Positions 7,114 through 15,285 of a DNA stretch of 24,972 bases are shown here, one piece after another. Numbering within the stretch: the first letter of the stretch is position 1; each line of letters begins with the position of its first letter. The DNA is from Thermoplasmata archaeon (GTDB lineage Archaea; Thermoplasmatota; Thermoplasmata; Halarchaeoplasmatales; Halarchaeoplasmataceae). The position numbers and the translations under genes are program-made. The stretch lies in the NCBI GenBank assembly GCA_019594195.1, contig JAFDTP010000021.1, forward strand, positions 1-24,972, written 5' to 3'. Below the pieces are notes generated by a model, which did no database searches, had not been told where the DNA came from, and saw only the letters and a program-made list of their open reading frames with translations.

Positions 7114-7869
7114 ATGTCAGAGGAAGTGCTTGAATCGTTGATGAGTCACAGATCTATAAGGGAATATGAAGATAAGGACCTTGAGGAAGAGGAGATAGAG
7201 AAGATAGTGAGGGCCGGTATGCAGGCACCCTTTGTTTCTCAGATGTACAGCGTTATAATGGAAAGGAACAAAGAAGAGATCCCGTTCGATGCACCGGTTT
7301 TATTCACCGTCTGTATCGACATCGATAAGCTAGAAAAGGTCATGGAAAAGAGAGGTTGGGATATCGCAACTAATGATCTGACTCTCCTACTCTTCGGCAT
7401 ACAGGATGCTTCATACATGGCCCAGAACATGGTCGTCGCGGCAGAAAGCATGGGACTTGGAACATGTTATCTTGGTTCTCCGATAAGGACGGCTAGAAGG
7501 CTGAAAGAAAAATATGATCTTCCTGACAAAGTCCTTCCACTGGTCAAGTTGGTGGTAGGGTATCCTAAAGAGGATCCGCCTACGAGACCACGTTATCCCC
7601 TCGATTTCGTCCTCTTTGAAGATGAATATCCTGATCTGTCAGATGAAGATATAGAAGATGCTATGCAAGAGATGGACCATGGTTATCTGAAAGAAGATTA
7701 TTATATGAAGTTAGATGCTATGATATCGCTAAAAGAGAAGGAAGAGGAATTCACCTACGAGGATTACAGTTGGACCGAGCACATATCTAGGAAGTGGGGC
7801 CAATGGTATGAGGATATCGACGAACAGGCGGAGATATTGGAGGCCTGTGGTTTTGAGATCGAAAGATAA
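7114..7869 (+). CDS. Nitroreductase-family FMN oxidoreductase
   Basis: A protein of 251 residues. The N-terminal ~175 residues form a nitroreductase fold: MSHRSIREYED (FMN-binding SHRSIR at 11-16), VRAGMQAPF, FGIQDASYMAQNMVVAAESMG with the hallmark helix, GTCYLGS and VKLVVGYPKEDP. These FMN enzymes use NAD(P)H to reduce nitro, quinone or flavin substrates. A further ~80-residue acidic C-terminal tail ends in YEDYSWTEHISRKWGQW, which goes beyond the minimal domain; related long forms are known in anaerobes. The start is the ATG at 7114 behind AGAGGTAC; an in-frame ATG at 7081 lies in the promoter. The gene ends 8 bp from the convergent yhaM-like gene. The substrate cannot be predicted. Confidence 0.88.
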   Translation: MSEEVLESLMSHRSIREYEDKDLEEEEIEKIVRAGMQAPFVSQMYSVIMERNKEEIPFDAPVLFTVCIDIDKLEKVMEKRGWDIATNDLTLLLFGIQDASYMAQNMVVAAESMGLGTCYLGSPIRTARRLKEKYDLPDKVLPLVKLVVGYPKEDPPTRPRYPLDFVLFEDEYPDLSDEDIEDAMQEMDHGYLKEDYYMKLDAMISLKEKEEEFTYEDYSWTEHISRKWGQWYEDIDEQAEILEACGFEIER

Positions 7870-7877
7870 ATCGTCTT

Positions 7878-8858
7878 TTATCTATTGAATATAGGTCTCT
7901 GTACTCCTTCCTTGGAAACGTAGATCATCTCCTCGTCCTCAGACTGGAATTCCTCTTTAGCCTGTAGGAAACCACTCATCCTCACGACTAAAAGATCTAT
8001 GTGGTGAAGCGCAACAGCTTCCTCTAGCCTTGGACTCCTGGGACTACCCCATTCGTAATCCCCGTGATGCGATAATATTATGTGAGATAGTTTCAATGAG
8101 AGCTCTTCTGGAAAATCTTTCAGATCATTGATCCTTTCGCGTATCATCCTCTCGCATAGGACCGTGTGCCCCATCAGTTGGGCTTCAGTGGTGACCTCTA
8201 TAGAAGTTTTGGTCTCGTACTCTCTCACTTTGCCCATGTCGTGGAGTATTGCCGACGATAAGAGCAGATCTCTATCAAGTTCATCGTAGATATTAGCAAG
8301 GTTCTCGGCTATCTGGCTCTCTATGAGCGTATGTTCGAGAAGCCCACCTATATAACTGTGGCTGTATCTTTTGCTGTAAGGCGCCTTTTTGAACTTTTCA
8401 ACAAATGTTTCGTCCTTCAAAAAGGATGATACCAGCTCAAAAAGCTGTTCGTCGTCTATCGTTCGAGCGAGCCTTAATAAATCGCTGAACATGCCATCTA
8501 TATCTCTATCGCTGGAAGGAATGTATTCCCCCGGATCATAATCGTCACAACTCGCCTTGTTTATGCCGTGGAGCTCCTCTTCATTTATAGATATCTGTAA
8601 TTCGCCTTTGTAAGAGCTCACAGCACCACTCACTTCGATCACCTCTCCAGAATTTAGACTCTCGTATAAGTTCCTTACGAAGTGCTCTTCGTGTCCTCCC
8701 CAATAGACTAAGGGTATCTTTCCAGTTTTGTCTCCTACTATGAGCCTGAAATACCATCCATTAGAGTACTCTCTTGGGGGCCTCTTCTCCTTTATCGCAA
8801 ATCTGTCCTTTATCTCCTTTCCCTCTACAAGATCTTCGACATAAGTTTCTTTTTTCAA
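7878..8858 (-). CDS. YhaM-like 3'-5' exoribonuclease (OB-fold plus HD domain)
   Basis: A protein of 326 residues. The N-terminal ~100 residues form an OB-fold nucleic-acid-binding domain (GWYFRLIVGDKTGKIPL, SGEVIEVSGAVSSYKGEL). Residues about 165-300 form an HD hydrolase domain with GGLLEHTL (His176), AILHDMGK (His206-Asp207), His231 and LSHHGDYEWGSP (His264/His265). Bacterial YhaM/CBF1 proteins of this layout are metal-dependent 3'-5' exonucleases acting on single-stranded RNA or DNA; archaeal homologues are common but little studied. The start is a TTG at 8858 with AGTGATAG just ahead; no in-frame ATG lies nearby. It is downstream of pyrC by 33 bp and probably in the same transcript. Confidence 0.87.
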   Translation of the reverse strand: MKKETYVEDLVEGKEIKDRFAIKEKRPPREYSNGWYFRLIVGDKTGKIPLVYWGGHEEHFVRNLYESLNSGEVIEVSGAVSSYKGELQISINEEELHGINKASCDDYDPGEYIPSSDRDIDGMFSDLLRLARTIDDEQLFELVSSFLKDETFVEKFKKAPYSKRYSHSYIGGLLEHTLIESQIAENLANIYDELDRDLLLSSAILHDMGKVREYETKTSIEVTTEAQLMGHTVLCERMIRERINDLKDFPEELSLKLSHIILSHHGDYEWGSPRSPRLEEAVALHHIDLLVVRMSGFLQAKEEFQSEDEEMIYVSKEGVQRPIFNR

Positions 8859-8891
8859 TCTATCACTTCCATGATGATTTTTATCATGATC

Positions 8892-10127
8892 TTATTTTCC
8901 TCCTATATAATTACCTGAACCTTTCGTACCTATGAACTCGTTGTCGTCAACTATGAGTTCGTCGTTAGAGATGACATTTTTTGGGAAGATAGCCTGAAAA
9001 CCTTCGAAGGGCGACCATCCACATTTTGAATGAAGTCTATCTCCATCTATAGGCTCAGAGTCCCTGAAATCGATATTTATCAATTCCGCATCTTGACCTT
9101 CTTTTATCTTACCTCTTTCCAACCCGAGTCTTTCAGCTGGGCTAAGGACAAGAGCATCGATAACAGTAGAGATATCTATTTTTCCCCTAGCTACAGAGTT
9201 CAAAAGCAAGGGATACAAAGTCTCGACACCCGGTATCCCGGAAGGTGCCTCTTCAAAATTTTCTTTTTCCTCTTCAAGATGAGGGGCGTGATCACTCGCT
9301 AAAAAGTCGAACTTCTCTCTCTCAAAGGATTCCCATACACGGTATTTTTCCCCTTCACTTCTCAAAGGCGGATTCACCTTTCCGAAGGGTCCCAGGAAAG
9401 CCTCCTTGCTTAAAAAGAGATGATGTGGAGTGACTTCCTTGTGGAAATCGTTTTTTTCGGCTTTATTCAAGCTATCAACCGAGGTGATATGACAGATGTA
9501 TTTGTCACCTTCAGGGAGATCTTTTAATTTTTCTAAAGCACTCAATTCACTCTCTATGGGCCTGTGCTGATCGTGCCCCTTCAGATCTTTTCCTTTTTCG
9601 CCGAAAAGTTCTTGGTCTTCACAGTGAAATGCGACCTTTGCCCCCTGCGAGTATGCCTTTTCGAGAAGACTTTCCAATTTATCCAAGCCGATGTTAAGCT
9701 CTCCTGTAGATGCAGCCATGTATACCTTGAAAAAATCTGTGAGTTCTATCATCCTATCGATATCGTCGCTCAAAAGGCCATATAGGCCGAAATCGATAAC
9801 GGATTTCTTCTCGCCTATCTTTATCTTCTCTTTCAATCTAGAATAATCATCTGTTGGAGGATCTGTATTTGGCATGTCCATAACTGTGGTGATCCCACCG
9901 CAAGCGGCACTGACAGAGCCGCTGTAAAAATCCTCTTTATCGGTCATTCCTGGATCTCTGAAATGTACGTGCATATCTATACCCGCTGGTAATATGACGC
10001 CTTCGAGTTTTTTCACATCTTTACTGGTCTTCAAGCTTTTCTTTACGAAGTCAATTTTACCGTTCTCTATCCCTATGTAACAATTTTTGTATTCCCCCTC
10101 TATGTAAGCTGTGCCTTTAATTATCAT
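8892..10127 (-). CDS. pyrC: Dihydroorotase
   Basis: A protein of 411 residues of the class I dihydroorotase/amidohydrolase family, which closes carbamoyl-aspartate to dihydroorotate in pyrimidine synthesis. Metal ligands can be seen: DMHVHFRDPG (His53, His55), a likely carboxylated Lys134 in DFFKVYMAAS, AFHCED (His168), CHITS, and the catalytic Asp in SDHAPH. The substrate-binding pattern MDMPNTDPPT is present. The length is normal. Its first 11 bp overlap the AMMECR1 gene, so the two are translationally coupled; the HD exonuclease gene follows. Confidence 0.96.
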   Translation of the reverse strand: MIIKGTAYIEGEYKNCYIGIENGKIDFVKKSLKTSKDVKKLEGVILPAGIDMHVHFRDPGMTDKEDFYSGSVSAACGGITTVMDMPNTDPPTDDYSRLKEKIKIGEKKSVIDFGLYGLLSDDIDRMIELTDFFKVYMAASTGELNIGLDKLESLLEKAYSQGAKVAFHCEDQELFGEKGKDLKGHDQHRPIESELSALEKLKDLPEGDKYICHITSVDSLNKAEKNDFHKEVTPHHLFLSKEAFLGPFGKVNPPLRSEGEKYRVWESFEREKFDFLASDHAPHLEEEKENFEEAPSGIPGVETLYPLLLNSVARGKIDISTVIDALVLSPAERLGLERGKIKEGQDAELINIDFRDSEPIDGDRLHSKCGWSPFEGFQAIFPKNVISNDELIVDDNEFIGTKGSGNYIGGK

Positions 10128-10719
10128 CGATATCCCTTTTCTCTATTTCACCGCGTGGTTCTTTTTCTTTGAATATAACGCCCTCAAATATCTCTATATC
10201 ACATTCGCCGTCCCTCCATATATCCGATGGTAGACCCGCTTTCCTGCAGGTGTGATCAAGGAACTGTTCTTCGTCCCATCCTTGATCGACTGAGACCTGA
10301 GGAAGCAGAAGTCCTCTCCTCGCACCTTTTGAAGCGATAAGACCGTGTTTTCCACAGACGACTTTTTCTGGCAGCTCTCTTGGTTTATCGAAATCGAGCT
10401 TTTCCGGCGGTGTCAAAAGACTGACTTCGACTATCACAGAATCTAATTCCTTCTCTTGAAGAGGAGAGAATCTAGGATCTCTAGTCGCTGACTGCGCACC
10501 TTTGATTATCGCGTCTTTTAAAGGATAGGTCGGTTCAGGATAACCGATACACCCTCTTAGGTTTCCCGAGGGATACTTATTGATGGTGACGAAGGCCCCC
10601 ATCTTCTTCTCGAATTTTTCTGGGAGATCCTTTGATTCCATGTCTTGATTCTTTACCGAGCATTCTATCGCCTCTCTAGCCATTTTCACCGCAAACTCAC
10701 CATCTTCTCGAGTGAACAT
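10117..10719 (-). CDS. AMMECR1 domain protein
   Basis: A protein of 200 residues spanning the complete AMMECR1 domain, including the family's signature LRGCIGY (54-60) after TINKYPSGN, plus RDPRFSPLQ, VEVSLLTPPE, GLIASKGARRGLLLPQVS and the C-terminal YEGVIFKE-like end (EGVIFKEKEP). The domain occurs in all three domains of life and its biochemical function is still unsettled, with proposed roles in RNA or redox chemistry. It overlaps pyrC by 11 bp. A minus-strand A/T-rich box (AAATTAAATATTG, about 10743-10755) lies about 28 nt before the ATG, suggesting that this three-gene unit is transcribed from here with almost no leader. Confidence 0.93.
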   Translation of the reverse strand: MFTREDGEFAVKMAREAIECSVKNQDMESKDLPEKFEKKMGAFVTINKYPSGNLRGCIGYPEPTYPLKDAIIKGAQSATRDPRFSPLQEKELDSVIVEVSLLTPPEKLDFDKPRELPEKVVCGKHGLIASKGARRGLLLPQVSVDQGWDEEQFLDHTCRKAGLPSDIWRDGECDIEIFEGVIFKEKEPRGEIEKRDIDDN

Positions 10720-10742
10720 ATTCTCGAATAGAAGGAAGTCAA

Positions 10743-10755
10743 TATTTAATTTATG
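10743..10755 (-). promoter_or_regulatory. TATA-like box for the AMMECR1-pyrC-yhaM unit
   Basis: Minus-strand AAATTAAATATTG is centred about 28 nt upstream of the ATG at 10719. Inference from composition and spacing. Confidence 0.4.
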
Positions 10756-10841
10756 GGATTTCCTTTCTCAAAAGGTGTTGTCTTTGATATCGGTACCGAA
10801 GGTTTTATTAATTTAATACATATAGCAAATTAGAGGAAGAG

Positions 10842-10865
10842 ATGATGTATAGATCATACTGCTAG
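10842..10865 (+). other. Seven-codon mini-ORF in the psmA upstream region
   Basis: ATG-ATG...TGC-TAG encodes MMYRSYC. A TATA-like TTTATTAATTTAATAC stretch lies 25-40 nt ahead and GAGGAAGAG lies immediately before the first ATG. All pieces of a translated leader are present, but seven codons can occur by chance and no downstream gene is close. Confidence 0.2.
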
Positions 10866-10884
10866 GTTACATTACGAACAAAAA

Positions 10885-11000
10885 CTATTAATATACCTAT
10901 GTATAATAGTGCATATGTACAAAGATTGAGCGGCCTGATATATCACGATAGTCACCCTCCCTCCCTATTTTTTTCTGATAGGGAGAAGAGGGCTCAACAA
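10885..11000 (+). ncRNA. Possible structured small RNA with its own promoter
   Basis: A TATA-like ATTAATATACC (about 10886-10896) is followed after about 30 nt by a foldable stretch. An outer helix TTGAGC/GCTCAA (10926-10931 with 10992-10997) encloses a strong hairpin: CTCCCTAT/ATAGGGAG (10961-10968 with 10978-10985), extended by CCCTC/GAGGG (10955-10959 with 10988-10992) across a C/AA bulge. The terminal loop contains a run of seven T. No coding frame explains it. It fits none of the RNA families I know (RNase P, SRP, C/D or H/ACA guides). It could equally be a terminator or regulatory structure. Confidence is low because there is no comparative evidence. Confidence 0.3.
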
Positions 11001-11142
11001 ATCACTTCATGATAACCTCCCCCCCTTCCCTCCCTCTTTAACTTTTTCACCTCTATATCTTTCAAGAAGAGGTCTTTTCGGATATATAAAGAATATATAA
11101 AATTCGAGACACATCGATAGATGAATATTTACGGGGGTAAGG

Positions 11143-11150
11143 TTTATAAC
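11143..11150 (+). promoter_or_regulatory. TATA box of the psmA superoperon
   Basis: TTTATAAC lies about 25-30 nt before an expected start near 11173 and about 40 nt before the psmA ATG. GGTGA at 11173-11177 is the ribosome-binding sequence. Two further A/T boxes (GATATATAAAG, about 11080-11090, and ATATATAAAATT, about 11093-11104) lie upstream and could be alternative promoters. Confidence 0.55.
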
Positions 11151-11183
11151 CACATTGTATATTATGACGGTTGGTGAAAGAGA

Positions 11184-11894
11184 ATGAAGCCAGGCCAAAT
11201 GGGATATGATCGAGGAATAACGGTCTTCTCGCCGGACGGACGCCTATTCCAAGTGGAGTATGCAAGAGAAGCGGTGAGCAGAGGCACAACTACAGTCGGA
11301 GTAAAGGTAAAAGACGGTGTAGCTTTGGTAGTAGATAAGGATATACCAAGCGAGTTAGTTGAACCTAAATCGATCGAGAAGATTTACAAGATCGATAAGA
11401 AGATAGGTATAGCTACTTCTGGATTAGTTGCTGATTCTCGTATTTTAGTGGACCATGCTAGGACCGCTGCCCAGATCAACAGGGTATCTTATAACGAAAG
11501 GATAGATGTCAAGAGTTTAGTAAAGCAGGTTTCTGATTATAAGCAGACGTACACTCAATATGGAGGAGTTCGTCCATTCGGTACCGCTCTGCTTGTTGCC
11601 GGCATCGACAGTGACGGAACTCACTTGTATGAAACTGATCCTAGTGGCGCTAACATGGCTTATAAAGCAGTGAGTATCGGCAGCAATAGAGAAGAAGTCC
11701 AGGAGGTATTCAATCAGGAATACGAGAAGGATATGACACTTGATGAAGCTATAGATCTGTCTTTGCGCGGTCTCGAGAGAGCCGGAGAAGATCAATTAAA
11801 AGCTAGATCTCTAGATATTGGAATTATCACTCGTGAGGAAGACTTTAAAAAACTGGATATGGATGAGATCGAAGAGTATTTGTCTTCGAAGTGA
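11184..11894 (+). CDS. psmA: Proteasome subunit alpha
   Basis: A protein of 236 residues. The N-terminal GYDRGITVFSPDGRLFQVEY is the proteasome alpha signature; the antechamber and gate helix precedes it. Then come GTTTVGVKVKDG, TSGLVADSRIL, YTQYGGVRPFGTALLVAGID and the C-terminal acidic tail. Alpha subunits form the outer rings of the 20S core and control substrate entry together with PAN or Cdc48-type ATPases. The beta subunit is not in this window. It heads the conserved RNA-processing superoperon, with SBDS following 15 bp downstream. Confidence 0.97.
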   Translation: MKPGQMGYDRGITVFSPDGRLFQVEYAREAVSRGTTTVGVKVKDGVALVVDKDIPSELVEPKSIEKIYKIDKKIGIATSGLVADSRILVDHARTAAQINRVSYNERIDVKSLVKQVSDYKQTYTQYGGVRPFGTALLVAGIDSDGTHLYETDPSGANMAYKAVSIGSNREEVQEVFNQEYEKDMTLDEAIDLSLRGLERAGEDQLKARSLDIGIITREEDFKKLDMDEIEEYLSSK

Positions 11895-11909
11895 TAAGGA
11901 GGAAATCAC

Positions 11910-12638
11910 TTGGGAAAAAAGGATTATCAAAAGGAACACACGAAGGATCTTCTTGACGACTACGTTATAGGAAGACTTCAGTCTCACGGCCAGACATTTG
12001 AGATATTGATCGAGCCAGACGCGGTTGAAAAGTTCCGGACAGGCACTGAAGTCGAGTTATTGGAGAAAATGCCCGCTGAAAAGGTTTTTTCGGACGCCAT
12101 CAAAGGAAAAAGAGCTCCGGACCACATGATAGAGCGGGCATTTGAAACTGAAGATGTCGAAGAGATAACTAAAAAGATCCTCGAGGATGGTGAGGTTCAA
12201 CTTACCACTGAACAGAGAAACAAAAGACAGGAACAGAAAAGGAAAGAGATAATCGACCGTATAGCTAGGAGATCTTATAATCCACAGACCAATACGCCTC
12301 ATCCTCCAAATCGTATCGAGAATGCCATCGAGGAAGCAAATATACACATAGATCCTTTCAAACCCGTTAGTCAGCAGATGGATGAGATCGTGGATCAGCT
12401 CAGGGAACTGTTACCTTTGAGCTTCGAGAAAAAGAACTTTTCTGTGACTCTAAGAGGCGAACTGCAAGGTAAGATATACGGTCGTCTAAAAAATATGGGT
12501 AATATCAAGGAGCAAGAATGGCTGAATGACGGCAGATGGCAGGCTATCGTTGAGATCCCAGGTGGTATCCAAGATGAATTTTACGAAAAGATCAACGATC
12601 TTACTAAGGGTAAGGCTGAGATAGAAGAATTGGACTAA
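11910..12638 (+). CDS. Ribosome maturation protein SBDS (Sdo1)
   Basis: A protein of 242 residues with the three-domain SBDS layout. The N-terminal FYSH domain contains YVIGRLQSHGQTFEILIEPDAVEKF; the middle helical domain contains RRSYNPQTNTPHPPNRIENAIEEA, the strongly conserved TxxPHPPxRI region; the C-terminal ferredoxin-like domain ends in EIPGGIQDEFYEKIND. SBDS releases aIF6/eIF6 from the large ribosomal subunit. The start is a TTG at 11910 preceded by a strong AAGGAGGAAATCAC. The neighbouring psmA and exosome genes are the conserved archaeal arrangement. Confidence 0.96.
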   Translation: MGKKDYQKEHTKDLLDDYVIGRLQSHGQTFEILIEPDAVEKFRTGTEVELLEKMPAEKVFSDAIKGKRAPDHMIERAFETEDVEEITKKILEDGEVQLTTEQRNKRQEQKRKEIIDRIARRSYNPQTNTPHPPNRIENAIEEANIHIDPFKPVSQQMDEIVDQLRELLPLSFEKKNFSVTLRGELQGKIYGRLKNMGNIKEQEWLNDGRWQAIVEIPGGIQDEFYEKINDLTKGKAEIEELD

Positions 12639-12680
12639 TATGATGATTGAATGATATGATGATTATTGAGGTGTTATGAT

Positions 12681-13361
12681 ATGGGTACAGATGAAGTTGA
12701 CAGGAAGATACTTTTACCGGGCGATGAGATCGATGAAGAAGATCTTAAACCCGGTAAGGGCATGTTCAAAAGAGACGGAAAGATATACGCAGCAAGGTTA
12801 GGTGTAAAAAGAGTCCGTTCGGGCTATGCCAATGTGGCCGCTCAGAGCGGTAGATATGAACCTCAGGAGGGCGAAAAAGTCATAGGTACTGTTACCGATA
12901 TAAATTCGTCCTTTTGGATGGTCGACGTAAATGCTCCTAATCCAGCTGTTCTGCACGTAAACGATGTTCCGTGGATGGTCGATTATGGTGATACCGCGAG
13001 CTATATAGACGTTGGAGATGCCGTTCTTGTAAAGATAACCAGTGTAGATGAGCAGAACAAGATGCAGGTCACCATGGACGAAGAGGGTCTTAAAAAGCTC
13101 AGTGACGGTCAGATAATAGAGATCGCCCCGGCACAGGTCCCTAGAGTCATCGGTAGAGGCGGCTCGATGATATCCATGCTCAAGAAATACACTGACTGTA
13201 AGATATTCGTTGGACAGAACGGTAGGATATGGATATCGGGTCAATTGGAAGGTCAGTATCTAGCTGCTAAGGCAATCAAGATGATAGAGGAGAATGCCCA
13301 AGCCGTAGGTCTGACAGATGTAGTGAAAGAGTTTTTGGAAGAAAATACTGACAGGTTTTGA
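12681..13361 (+). CDS. rrp4: Exosome complex RNA-binding subunit Rrp4
   Basis: A protein of 226 residues: an N-terminal domain (LLPGDEI, then KPGKGMFKRDGKIYAA), an S1 domain (VIGTVTDINSSFWMVDVNAP) and a KH domain (VPRVIGRGGSMISMLKKYT, then GRIWISGQ). Rrp4 forms the RNA-binding cap on the archaeal exosome ring. I start it at the ATG at 12681, 5-10 nt behind GAGGTG; a TTG at 12666 is in frame but overlaps that ribosome-binding sequence. The genes for the ring subunits follow directly. Confidence 0.96.
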   Translation: MGTDEVDRKILLPGDEIDEEDLKPGKGMFKRDGKIYAARLGVKRVRSGYANVAAQSGRYEPQEGEKVIGTVTDINSSFWMVDVNAPNPAVLHVNDVPWMVDYGDTASYIDVGDAVLVKITSVDEQNKMQVTMDEEGLKKLSDGQIIEIAPAQVPRVIGRGGSMISMLKKYTDCKIFVGQNGRIWISGQLEGQYLAAKAIKMIEENAQAVGLTDVVKEFLEENTDRF

Positions 13362-13413
13362 TAGATGATGGATACAAATTCAAATGATGATTTGATTTTT
13401 GGAGGTAAGAACG

Positions 13414-14175
13414 ATGGGAAGTAACGAAGATATCGAATTACTCAAAGATGGAAAAAGACAAGATGGTAGAGATTTTGATGAGTTGAGAGATATAAATATT
13501 GAGGCAGGAGTTCTTAAAAGAGCGGACGGCTCGGCATATATCGAATGGGGTCAGAACAAGATCATGGCAGCAGTATACGGCCCCAGAGAGATGCACCCCC
13601 GCCACGCTCAAGAAACGACGAAGGCGGTCGTTCGTGCAAGATACAATATGGCCGCCTTTTCCGTGCCAGATAGGAAAAGACCTGGCCCGGATCGACGATC
13701 TGTTGAGATCGGGAAGCTCGTGTCCGAGGCTCTTGAGAAGGTCGTTTTCACGGAGAGGTATCCCCGTTCCGTGGTGGACGTCTTCATAGAAGTACTTCAA
13801 GCCAGCGCTGGAACTAGATGCGGTGGATTGACTGCGGCATCCGTAGCCCTTGCAGATGCGGGCATACCGATGTCGGATATGGTCGCATCCTGTGCTTCTG
13901 GGAAGATCGAAGATCAGGTAGTGCTTGACTTGGGTAAAAACGAGGATAATTACGGTCAGGCCGATGTCCCAGTGGGATATATCCCGAGGACTGACGAGAT
14001 ATGCCTCTTACAGATGGATGGCAACCTGACCATAGAAGAATACGAGGAGGCGATGGATCTCTCTATCGAGGCCTGTAAGGAGATATATGAAAAGCAGAGA
14101 CAGGCTTTACGAGATAAATACTCAACTGAACTGAACGAAGATGAAATTGAAGAATTGAAGAAAGAGGTGAAATAG
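13414..14175 (+). CDS. rrp41: Exosome catalytic subunit Rrp41
   Basis: A protein of 253 residues of the RNase PH family. [11 protein letters not shown] starts the fold, followed by [43 protein letters not shown] and the catalytic region [15 protein letters not shown], in which Asp178 and Asp184 match the acidic pair of archaeal Rrp41. With Rrp42 it forms the hexameric ring that phosphorolyses RNA 3'-5' and can also add tails. The start is the ATG at 13414 behind GGAGGT; a TTG five codons earlier overlaps that site. Its stop is immediately followed by the rrp42 ATG. Confidence 0.97.
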   Translation: MGSNEDIELLKDGKRQDGRDFDELRDINIEAGVLKRADGSAYIEWGQNKIMAAVYGPREMHPRHAQETTKAVVRARYNMAAFSVPDRKRPGPDRRSVEIGKLVSEALEKVVFTERYPRSVVDVFIEVLQASAGTRCGGLTAASVALADAGIPMSDMVASCASGKIEDQVVLDLGKNEDNYGQADVPVGYIPRTDEICLLQMDGNLTIEEYEEAMDLSIEACKEIYEKQRQALRDKYSTELNEDEIEELKKEVK

Positions 14176-14979
14176 ATGAAAGAGATACTTTCTAACATCA
14201 CGAAGGATTATCTTTACAGGCTGATCAAAGAAGGTAAAAGGATAGACGGTAGAGATATGAATGAATACCGAGACATCCAGATAGATCCAGATTGGACTTC
14301 CTCTGCTGAAGGATCGGCTAGGGTACGGCTAGGCGATACTGATGTTATAGTAGGCATCAAGATGGAAGTTGGTGAACCCTTCCCGGACACCCCAGACAAG
14401 GGCGTTTTGACCACCTCGGCCGAATTGATCCCCATGGCTTCACCAGAGTACGAATCTGGTCCTCCTGGAGAGGACGCGACGGAACTTGCGAGAGTTGTAG
14501 ATAGAGGTATCAGAGAGAGCGGAGCAGTCGATACTACTGAACTCTGTATAGAAGAAGGTGAGAAGGCATGGGTTATATTCATAGATATCCATGTTCTCGA
14601 TTTCGACGGCAATCTTTTCGATGCCGCTGGTATAGGTGCTATGACCGCTCTTTTAGATGCAGACGTACCTGCTTCTAACTTTGATGAGGCGGAAGAAGAT
14701 GAAGATTATCCGCTTCCGATCGAGCATATCGTTGTTCCTAATACTTTCACTAAGATCAAGGACGAGATAATACTCGATGCACAACTGGAGGAAGAGAAGA
14801 TAGCCGATGCGCGTTTGACAGTGACTTTCAATGAGGAGGATGAGATCGTCGCGATGCAGAAAGGATTAAGAGGTGTCTTCAAATACGACGATACGATGGA
14901 CTGCATCGAAAGGTCTAAAGAACTCAGTGAAACGATGAGAGAACGGATAATGGACGAAATAGACAGGGAAAATATTTAA
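14176..14979 (+). CDS. rrp42: Exosome structural subunit Rrp42
   Basis: A protein of 267 residues of the RNase PH fold that lacks the Rrp41 catalytic acidic pair, as expected for the non-catalytic partner. Typical stretches are GKRIDGRDMNEYRDIQID, GSARVRLGDTDVIVGIKMEVGEPFPDTP, ELARVVDRGIRES, WVIFIDIHVLDFDGNLFDAAGIGAM and the C-terminal KGLRGVFKYD. It alternates with Rrp41 in the exosome ring and contributes RNA contacts. Its ATG follows the rrp41 stop codon without a gap, indicating coupled translation and 1:1 stoichiometry. Confidence 0.96.
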   Translation: MKEILSNITKDYLYRLIKEGKRIDGRDMNEYRDIQIDPDWTSSAEGSARVRLGDTDVIVGIKMEVGEPFPDTPDKGVLTTSAELIPMASPEYESGPPGEDATELARVVDRGIRESGAVDTTELCIEEGEKAWVIFIDIHVLDFDGNLFDAAGIGAMTALLDADVPASNFDEAEEDEDYPLPIEHIVVPNTFTKIKDEIILDAQLEEEKIADARLTVTFNEEDEIVAMQKGLRGVFKYDDTMDCIERSKELSETMRERIMDEIDRENI

Positions 14980-14983
14980 ATAT
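14975..14983 (+). promoter_or_regulatory. Possible internal promoter before eL43
   Basis: TTTAAATAT at the end of rrp42 lies about 30 nt before a likely start near 15007. GGGGTAAG then precedes the eL43 ATG. An internal promoter would let the ribosomal and RNA polymerase subunit genes be expressed above the exosome genes. Inference only. Confidence 0.35.
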
Positions 14984-15021
14984 ATCCTAGTTAACCTACA
15001 TGACAAAAGGGGTAAGTAAAT

Positions 15022-15282
15022 ATGGCTAAGAAGAAAAAAGGAGTCGGCAGCACTGGTAGACTCGGTCCCCGCTATGGAGTAAACGTAAGGACCTCATTGA
15101 AAGAGATCGAAGAAGCAAAAAGATCGAAATATGAGTGCCCTAGGTGCCATCATGAACAGGTAGAGAGAGAGAGCACCGGTATCTGGAATTGCAGTCGTTG
15201 TGGTCTTACCTTCGCCGGAGGAGCTTATAAGCCGAAACTCGGCAAGAAGGTCCAAAGGATGATCGAAGAAGAGGAGGAATAG
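15022..15282 (+). CDS. rpl37ae: Large-subunit ribosomal protein eL43 (L37Ae)
   Basis: A protein of 86 residues: a Lys/Arg/Gly-rich N-terminus (TGRLGPRYGVNVR), then a zinc ribbon CPRCHHEQVERESTGIWNC with Cys39, Cys42, Cys57 and Cys60, followed by GGAYKP. It is a structural protein of the 50S subunit. The acidic C-terminal EEEEE run doubles as coding for the GGAGG ribosome-binding sequence of rpo12. Length and motifs are normal. Confidence 0.96.
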   Translation: MAKKKKGVGSTGRLGPRYGVNVRTSLKEIEEAKRSKYECPRCHHEQVERESTGIWNCSRCGLTFAGGAYKPKLGKKVQRMIEEEEE

Positions 15283-15285
15283 AAC

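Noticed and set aside
6993..7115. N-terminal extension of the zinc-ribbon protein
   Set aside because: It would run through the divergent promoter of the nitroreductase, and a good ribosome-binding sequence sits before the ATG at 6992.
10926..11000. H/ACA guide RNA
   Set aside because: ACA does follow the GCTCA arm, but there is no two-sided unpaired pocket: the 3' side between lower and upper stem has no free bases.
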